Assembly: GCF_001955695.1 (NCBI RefSeq)
Contig: NZ_CP019236.1
Location: 3,782,001 to 3,846,000, forward strand
Source: Rhodoferax koreense
GTDB lineage: Bacteria; Pseudomonadota; Gammaproteobacteria; Burkholderiales; Burkholderiaceae_C
Length of the DNA stretch: 64,000 nucleotides
Direction: 5' to 3'
Shown one piece after another: positions 57,297 to 64,000 of this stretch. Within the stretch, counting starts at the first letter, position 1, and each line of letters opens with the position of its first letter. The translations under genes and the position numbers were made by a program. The notes under the pieces are model-generated. The model was not told the origin of the DNA. It saw only the letters and a list, made by a program, of their open reading frames with translations, and made no database searches.

Positions 57297-58940
57297 TCAT
57301 CGTTCCGCCAGATAGTGTTGCATGGTCACCGTCACGCCCGGCGCCAGGAACGAACGCACATGGGCCTCCAGTTCCTGGTCGGCCAGGGTGGCGCGGGCGC
57401 GCTGGTGCAGGTAGTCGGCCCAGGAGGTGACGATGAAACGTTCGACGAACCGCGAGGGGTCCGCCAGGTCGCGGTAGATGCGCCAGAAGGTGGCACCGTC
57501 GCGCCGTCGCGGCGCGCGCAGGTGGCTCACGGCCTCGAGGAAGGCGGCCGATTCGCCGCTGCGGATCTTGTAGGCCATCTCCACCGCAACGGGGCCGGCC
57601 TCGGGCGCGGGGGCGTCCTTGATGAACAGCTCTTCCCACTGCGTGGCCTGCGGCACCTGGGTGATCTCGGTCTTCTCGCCCATGCGCAGCGGAAAAGGCC
57701 GCGCCAGCAGCAGCCCGCAACCCATGGCCAAGGCGGCCAGGCAGAGCGCGAAATCCAGGCCGAAGATGTCGGACAGCGCGCCCCAGAACGCCGAGCCCAG
57801 CGCGAAGGAGCCGAGCGCGCACAAGGTGTGCATGGCCAGTGCGCGGGCCCGCACCCAGGGCGGCACGCTGGTCTGCGTGGCGGTGTTGAAGGTCGACATC
57901 ACCGCCATCCAGGCCGCGCCGCCGCACACCAGGGCCAGGTACACCAAGGGCGCCCAGTGCGAGAACGCCGCAATCACCATCACCGTGGCGAACACCACGC
58001 AGCCGGTGCCGACGATGGCCTCCAGCCCGAAGCGCAGCCGCAGCCGGCCGATCACCAGGCCGACCAGCACCGCGCCGGTGCCCAGGCAGCCCATGAGCAG
58101 GCCGTAGCCGGCCGCGCCCAGGTTCAACTGCTTGGCGCCGATCACCGGCAGCAGCGCCCACAGCGCCGAACCCGCACCGCTGTAGGCGACGGTGCGCACC
58201 AGTTGCGCCAGCACGGTGTGCGAATGCCAGGCGAAACGCAGCGCACTGAGCATGCCGCCCCAAAGGCGCTCGGCCGGCAGGCGCGACGGCGGATGCGGCC
58301 GCGGCGGCCAGCGCTGGATGGACCACAACATCGCCAGCGTGCTGCCCACGGCGAGCGCGAAGTTCCAGGCCCCGCCGAACGCCGAGAACACCACGCCGGC
58401 CAGCGCCGGGCCGACCGCGCGCGCGGCGTTGTAGGCGATCGAGACCACGGTAATGGCCAACGGCAACTCCTCGCGCGGCACGGAATCGGCGATGGATGAA
58501 TTCCAGGCGGGCGACAGCAGCGCGGTGCAACTGCCGGCCACGAAGATGAAGAACAGCAGCGTGGCCGCACCGCCCACGCCGGAGAGCAGCAGCAGCGCCA
58601 GCAGGGTGCCGGTCACGGCCTGCACCACCAGCGCGATCTGGATCAGCCGGCGCCGGTCGGTGATGTCGGCCAGCACGCCGGCCGGCAGCGACAGCAGGAA
58701 CATCGGCAGGAACACCGCCGTCTGCACCAGCGCGGCCAGGAAGGACGAGCCGGTGAGTTCCACCATCATCCAGGCGGCGGCCATGGTCTGCATGGCGTTG
58801 CCGATGAAGTAGACCGCGCCCGCACCCCACAGCCCGCGAAACGACGCGTGGCGCAGCGTGGTCCAGATCGAGGTCGGCGCTGCCGATGTCGACGGCGACG
58901 AAGGTGGCAATGGCGGCTTCAGCACGGCCCCATTGTCCAT
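57297..58940 (-). CDS. MFS exporter with C-terminal ABM-like domain
   Basis: The 547-residue protein has twelve transmembrane segments of the EntS-like MFS_3 group, starting with FRGLWGAGAVYFIGNAMQTM and including the loop SLPAGVLADITDRRRLIQIA. After TM12 (about residue 420) a soluble tail of ~110 residues resembles an antibiotic-biosynthesis-monooxygenase-type alpha/beta barrel (AFLEAVSHLRAPRRRDGATF, then ERFIVTSWADYLHQR). This fusion recurs in the group; its role is unknown. The substrate is unknown. Confidence 0.88.
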   Translation of the reverse strand: MDNGAVLKPPLPPSSPSTSAAPTSIWTTLRHASFRGLWGAGAVYFIGNAMQTMAAAWMMVELTGSSFLAALVQTAVFLPMFLLSLPAGVLADITDRRRLIQIALVVQAVTGTLLALLLLSGVGGAATLLFFIFVAGSCTALLSPAWNSSIADSVPREELPLAITVVSIAYNAARAVGPALAGVVFSAFGGAWNFALAVGSTLAMLWSIQRWPPRPHPPSRLPAERLWGGMLSALRFAWHSHTVLAQLVRTVAYSGAGSALWALLPVIGAKQLNLGAAGYGLLMGCLGTGAVLVGLVIGRLRLRFGLEAIVGTGCVVFATVMVIAAFSHWAPLVYLALVCGGAAWMAVMSTFNTATQTSVPPWVRARALAMHTLCALGSFALGSAFWGALSDIFGLDFALCLAALAMGCGLLLARPFPLRMGEKTEITQVPQATQWEELFIKDAPAPEAGPVAVEMAYKIRSGESAAFLEAVSHLRAPRRRDGATFWRIYRDLADPSRFVERFIVTSWADYLHQRARATLADQELEAHVRSFLAPGVTVTMQHYLAER

Positions 58941-58985
58941 GGTTGCGCTACCGTCCCGGGTCGGACTGCACCCTGTTTTTTTGAA

Positions 58986-59726
58986 TCAGCCGCCGATCGC
59001 GATGGCTTCGCGCACCGTCGCGAGCTGCCGGCGCGACACCATCAAGGCCTCTTCGAGTCCCTGCAGCCGCACGGCCCAACCCTCGCCGTCCTCGGCATCG
59101 AAGCTTTTTTCCAGCGCCCGCATGGCGCGGCGGGCCACCAGCGCGTTACGGTGGATCCGCACAAAGACGCCCGCATGGCGCGCCTCGAGCTCGCTCAGCG
59201 AGCCATCGAAGATGTAGCTGCGCGCGGCGGTGCGCACGGTGATGTACTTGAGCTCGGCCTTCAGGTAGAGCACCTCGGACAGCGGCACCCGCTCCGTGCG
59301 GCCGCGGTCGTGGATCACCAGGGCTTCCTCGGTCAAATCGTGCTCTGGCGCCGTCCGCAGCTGCGCCGACCGCTCCACTTTTTGTAGCGCAGCCTGCAGC
59401 CGTTCGAGGCGCACGGGCTTGGTCAGGTAGTCCACGGCCTCCAGCTCGAAGGCCTGCACCGCATGGTCCGCGTGCGCGGTGACGAAGACCACGGCCGGCG
59501 GCTGCGGCAGCGCCTTGAGGCTCTGCGCAAGCTGCATGCCGTCCGCACCGGGCATGTGGATGTCGAGCAGCACCAGGTCGAAAGGCTGCTGCCGCAACAG
59601 CGCCAGCGCCTCGTCCGCCGTGGCGGCCTCGGCGCCGACCTCGGCCGAAGCGCAGTCGCCCAGCAGCGTGCGCAGCCGCGAACGCGCCAGGCTCTCATCG
59701 TCGACGATCAACACCCGTAGAGTCAT
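58986..59726 (-). CDS. LytTR-type response regulator (AlgR-like)
   Basis: The 246-residue protein has a receiver domain (VLIVDDESLARSRLRTLL, phospho-Asp in VLLDIHMPGADG, Lys in YLTKPVRLERL) and a LytTR DNA-binding domain (~130-240, EVLYLKAELKYITVRT, FVRIHRNALVARRAM). It is the partner of the LytS-type kinase just upstream on the same strand. The repeat element at 59755 lies between the two genes. Confidence 0.93.
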   Translation of the reverse strand: MTLRVLIVDDESLARSRLRTLLGDCASAEVGAEAATADEALALLRQQPFDLVLLDIHMPGADGMQLAQSLKALPQPPAVVFVTAHADHAVQAFELEAVDYLTKPVRLERLQAALQKVERSAQLRTAPEHDLTEEALVIHDRGRTERVPLSEVLYLKAELKYITVRTAARSYIFDGSLSELEARHAGVFVRIHRNALVARRAMRALEKSFDAEDGEGWAVRLQGLEEALMVSRRQLATVREAIAIGG

Positions 59727-59754
59727 AACGCCATCATGCTACAACCGGTTCCTT

Positions 59755-59848
59755 CCAGAAACACCGTGGAACCGGCTTCGCCGGGCCACTGGTGTTGCCC
59801 CCTGCAAGGGGGTGGGCGCGACACGCAGTGCGCAACTTGGGGGTGTTC
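59755..59848. repeat. Intergenic repeat element, copy 2
   Basis: Read on the minus strand it matches the element at 37054-37148 with scattered differences. It begins a few bases after the kinase stop codon, as copy 1 does after moxR. It includes a CCCCCTTGCAGGGGG hairpin and a CCGGC-GAA-GCCGG hairpin, and ends about 30 bp before the response regulator start. Confidence 0.85.
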
Positions 59849-59852
59849 CACA

Positions 59853-60923
59853 TCAAGCGGGGACTTCGATGCGCACCTGGTACACGCCATCCTTGAATTG
59901 CGCCTGGAACCGCCCCTGCACATCATGGAGCAGATTCAGCCGGTCGCGCACATTGTCCTGCGCCAGGCCGTGACCCGGCGCGCCGGGGCCGGCCGGCACG
60001 GTGTTGGCCACCTTGATGACGACGATGCCGCCGCGCCGCTCGGTGGAGATGCGCAGCTCCGCCCCGGCCGCGCTCGGCTCCACGCCGTGTTTGACCGCGT
60101 TCTCCACCAGCGGCTGAAGCAGCAGCGGCGGCAGCCGCGCCTGGTCCGCCGCCGGGTCGAGCGCCCAGGTGACGTGCAGCCGATCGCCGAAACGCACCTG
60201 CTCGATCGACAGGTAACGCTCGGCCAACTGCACCTCCTGCGCCAGCGTGACCGCTTCGCCGCGGTCCACCAGGGCATGGCGGAACAGGTCGCTCAGGTCC
60301 TCCAGCAGGGCCTCGGCCTTGGCCGGCTCGGCGCGCACCAGGGCGATGGCGCTGTTGAGCGTGTTGAACAGGAAGTGCGGCTGGATGCGCGCCTGCAGTT
60401 CCTCGAGCCGCGCGGTGGTGGCCGCCGGCGCCTGGGCGCGCGCGCGCAGCAGCAGCCCGGCCACCACCAGCGCCGCCAGCAGCGCGCCGGCGGCCGCGCT
60501 GGCCAGCCAGGGTGCAGGTTCCGCGAAACCGGTGAAATTGATGAGGGCCAGCATGCCGCAGCCGTAGAGCCCGGCCAGCGCGCCGATGGCCACGCCGGCC
60601 AGGTGCTGCCAGCCGCGCGGCAGCCGCGCCAGCGGGCGCTTGAGGCTGCACGCGGCGATGAGCCAGGTGAGCGTGGCCGGCAGCGCGCCGCCGGTCAGCA
60701 GGGACAGCCGGGTCAGCCATTCGAGGAAATTCGCGCTGCCGAACATCGCACCCACCCCCACGGCCGTCTCCACGAACAGGACCGCGCGCAGGATCACGCC
60801 GGCGCGGCAGGCGTCGAACACCAGCGCGCGTGCCGGCACGGGCGATGGCGCACGCGCCGCAGCCGCCTCGGCCGAATTCGCCGGCAGGTCCTGGAAGGCC
60901 GATAAAATTTGCGGTTCTTTCAT
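59853..60923 (-). CDS. LytS/YehU-type sensor histidine kinase
   Basis: The 356-residue protein has four to five N-terminal transmembrane segments (~40-170) and a His_kinase domain with the phospho-acceptor in [19 protein letters not shown] and the N-box [16 protein letters not shown]. There is no separate input domain. With the LytTR regulator it forms a two-component system. It is divergent from argH with a 111-bp gap. Confidence 0.92.
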   Translation of the reverse strand: MKEPQILSAFQDLPANSAEAAAARAPSPVPARALVFDACRAGVILRAVLFVETAVGVGAMFGSANFLEWLTRLSLLTGGALPATLTWLIAACSLKRPLARLPRGWQHLAGVAIGALAGLYGCGMLALINFTGFAEPAPWLASAAAGALLAALVVAGLLLRARAQAPAATTARLEELQARIQPHFLFNTLNSAIALVRAEPAKAEALLEDLSDLFRHALVDRGEAVTLAQEVQLAERYLSIEQVRFGDRLHVTWALDPAADQARLPPLLLQPLVENAVKHGVEPSAAGAELRISTERRGGIVVIKVANTVPAGPGAPGHGLAQDNVRDRLNLLHDVQGRFQAQFKDGVYQVRIEVPA

Positions 60924-61034
60924 GCGGTGGAAGATGTTGTCAAGGTCGCCGGGAGCGATGCCCGATTATGGGGACGCCGGCACGATTCCCCGCATGCGCT
61001 TCGGCGTCCATCTTTTTCTTTTGCAAAGCCTCTC

Positions 61035-62435
<1,401 letters not shown>

Positions 62436-62769
62436 CTTGGTATTGTCCCTTCTCCCACGCGCGGGAGAGGGTCAGGGCGAGCGTCGCCGCGCAGTATTCG
62501 AAAACGCAATACTGGCTATCGCCCAATCCGCTTGTCACCATAACCGGTGAGGCAGAAAATCGAATGCATGCGTTATCCAGCGTCATTCACAGCGTCATTC
62601 ATTCGGACTCCCGCACCCGCTGCGCCGGCCAGCTTCTGCCCTGAAGTTATCGCTTCGCGCCCGGCAACCCATCGATAGAGGCAGCGATCAACACGCTGTG
62701 GAAATCGCTGCCGTTCAGCGCCATGGCCCATCACGGCTCGAATACTCGAACGACATCCAGGAGACATCA
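62436..62769. other. Non-coding gap with hairpin between argH and the broken Bug gene
   Basis: The gap of 334 bp holds no convincing gene. Just after argH a hairpin (CCCTTCTCCC at 62447-62456 with GGGAGAGGG at 62463-62471) could end transcription but has no T-run; sequences like it are common dispersed repeats in Gram-negative genomes. Further on an 11-bp direct repeat (AGCGTCATTCA) occurs at 62579-62589 and 62591-62601. GGAGA (62759-62763) precedes the ATG at 62770. Confidence 0.5.
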
Positions 62770-63769
62770 ATGGAGAAGAAATCATGGGCGAGGCGCAGTG
62801 CGATCATGGCGATCCTGTCGCCTTTCGCGCTACTGCAGCCCGGCGCCAGCGCCATGGCACAAGGCGCCCAGGACTACCCGAACCGGCCGATACGCATCGT
62901 GGTTCCCTATCCGCCGGGCGGTGGCAACGATACGCTGGGACGCCTGGTTGCCCAAAGGCTTTCGTCCGAATTGCATCAGCCGGTGATCGTCGAAAACCGG
63001 GCCGGCGCTGGCGGCAATCTCGGCACGGAACTTGTCGCCAAGGCCAAGCCGGACGGCTACACCCTGACGCTGGGTTTTGTCGCCAACATGGCGATGACGC
63101 CGAGCCTGGGCAAGGTCGGGTACGACCCGCTCAAGGACTTCGCGCCCATCAGCATGGTGGCGCAGGCCCTACCAGATCCTCGTGGTGAACCCCGATGTCC
63201 CGGCGAAGACGGTTCCGGAACTCATCGCATTGGCAAAGGCCCAGCCGAACAAACTCAACTACGCGTCCGGTGGCAACGGCTCGCCGCTTCATCTGGTGGG
63301 CGAGCTGTTCAAGATGGTGACCAAAACAGATATCCAGCATGTCCCGTACAAGGGCAGCAGCCCGGCGGCGGCAGCGGTCATCGGTGGGGAAGCGCAGATG
63401 GTGTTCGGCGGCGTCGTGTCCACCATTCCGTTCGTTCAGTCGGGCCGGTTGAGGGCCCTGGCCGTGACTTCGCCCCGTCGCCTCGATGTGATTCCCGACG
63501 TTCCGACGCTCAGCGAACTCGGTGTCAAAGGCGTCGAAGCAAGTTCCTGGTACGGGCTCTACGCACCAGCCGGTACACCTGCGCCAGTCATCGAGAAGCT
63601 GAACGGTGTCATGGTCAGCCTGGCAGCCGACAAGGATTACCGCGATCAACTGAGCAAACACGGCCAGGAAGCGCTGGCCAGCACGCCGTCCGAACTGTCG
63701 GAGTTCACCCGACAGGAATTCGCGCGGTGGACCAAGGTCATCAAGACGGCAGACATCAAACCGGACTGA
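62770..63769 (+). pseudogene. Bug/TctC-family substrate-binding protein, frameshifted
   Basis: The first part (ATG 62770; signal peptide, then YPNRPIRIVVPYPPGGGND, VIVENRAGAGGNLGTELVAK) stops matching at ISMVAQA. The rest (ILVVNPDVPAKTVPELIALA to KTADIKPD, stop at 63769) is in another frame. Removing one C from the run at 63167-63169 rejoins them (AQAYQILVVNP). By chance the first frame stays open to the end of the window. It may be a true lesion or a sequence error. It precedes a 4,5-dihydroxyphthalate decarboxylase-like gene by 2 bp, suggesting a role in uptake of an aromatic carboxylate. Confidence 0.85.
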
Positions 63770-63771
63770 GC

Positions 63772-64000
63772 ATGAATCCACTCTCTCTTACCCTGGCCCT
63801 CGGGCACTATGACCACACCCGTGACGTCACGGACGGCACCGTTCCGGTCGAAGGCGTCGCGTTGCGCACCCTGCATCTTCCGATCGAAGAAATCTTCTAC
63901 CGGTTCACGCTGCACCGTGAGTGGGACATCTCGGAAATGTCCATGGGCAAATACATCGCGCTACGGGCGCAGGACGATCCGACGGTCTGGGCCTTGCCGA
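63772..64000 (+). CDS. 4,5-dihydroxyphthalate decarboxylase-like protein, 3' end beyond window
   Basis: The 76 residues visible (LTLALGHYDHTRDVTDGTVP, VEGVALRTLHLPIEEIFYRF, REWDISEMSMGKYIALRAQD) match the N-terminus of the 4,5-dihydroxyphthalate decarboxylase family, which includes enzymes of phthalate breakdown and related periplasmic-binding-fold proteins. The gene runs off the right edge. The Bug receptor gene in front suggests a catabolic operon for an aromatic acid. Substrate is inferred from family name only. Confidence 0.8.
   Translation, partial: MNPLSLTLALGHYDHTRDVTDGTVPVEGVALRTLHLPIEEIFYRFTLHREWDISEMSMGKYIALRAQDDPTVWALP

Overview
The window reads as a high-GC betaproteobacterial chromosome segment, most likely Burkholderiales and probably Comamonadaceae. 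The grounds are the gene families (Bug-type substrate-binding proteins, a coxSLMDEG-type operon, a PrsT-type PEP-CTERM protein, a DUF3422 protein, an argH/LytS-LytTR neighbourhood) and REP-like palindromes with a core such as CTTCGACAGGCTCAG. No rRNA, tRNA, CRISPR array, intact insertion sequence or phage was seen. The genus was not assigned.

Layout, left to right. 1-2132 is the 5' part of a PEP-CTERM/exosortase TPR protein (prsT), cut by the window edge. It is followed by queC and a small membrane protein. 3600-11273 is a minus-strand molybdenum hydroxylase operon, coxS-coxL-coxM-coxD-coxE-coxG-xdhC type. Its large subunit carries the form II AYRGAGR signature, so a bona fide CO dehydrogenase is not supported. 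11696-18000 is an accessory island of contact-dependent inhibition (CDI)/filamentous-haemagglutinin debris: a toxin-tail-like ORF, two lipoproteins, a CdiA C-terminal fragment ending in a TNT (NAD glycohydrolase) toxin domain with its overlapping immunity gene, a second orphan toxin tail broken by a TGA but with an intact immunity gene, and a frameshifted piece of haemagglutinin repeat. The toxin and immunity sequences are visibly A/T-rich.

18005-24071 holds an AtuA-type operon (AtuA-like protein, AtuA-associated domain protein, Bug solute receptor, secreted alpha/beta hydrolase) with a divergent LysR regulator and a likely operator between them. 24237-28714 has a membrane-anchored receiver protein, two small unknowns, an SDR-like protein without YxxxK, an EamA exporter and a DUF3422 protein. 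28815-30828 is tctBA. 30937-34923 is a tightly packed four-gene unit: TatD nuclease, hypoxanthine-type DNA glycosylase, a spermidine-synthase-like methyltransferase fold, and a PilB/GspE-type ATPase. 35077-39268 runs the other way: trypsin-like protease, MoxR ATPase, DUF58, BatA-like VWA protein.

39287-45727 is a translationally coupled trio: a cyclic-nucleotide-regulated patatin phospholipase, a single-module NRPS (C-A-T-TE) and a TVP38/DedA-like membrane protein. Then come lolD/lolC, an unknown gene overlapping recJ, an ECF sigma/anti-sigma pair, a YVTN beta-propeller/cupredoxin protein, a chemoreceptor, a NYN-domain protein, a glyoxalase-family protein, a 3'-5' exonuclease, a four-unit REP array, an MFS exporter, a LytS/LytTR two-component pair, argH, a frameshifted Bug receptor, and the start of a 4,5-dihydroxyphthalate decarboxylase-like gene at the right edge.

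Two repeat families recur: REP-like palindromes (8310-8359 and the 78-bp-period array at 56944-57245), and a roughly 95-bp intergenic element found just after a stop codon inside two different operons (37054 and 59755).
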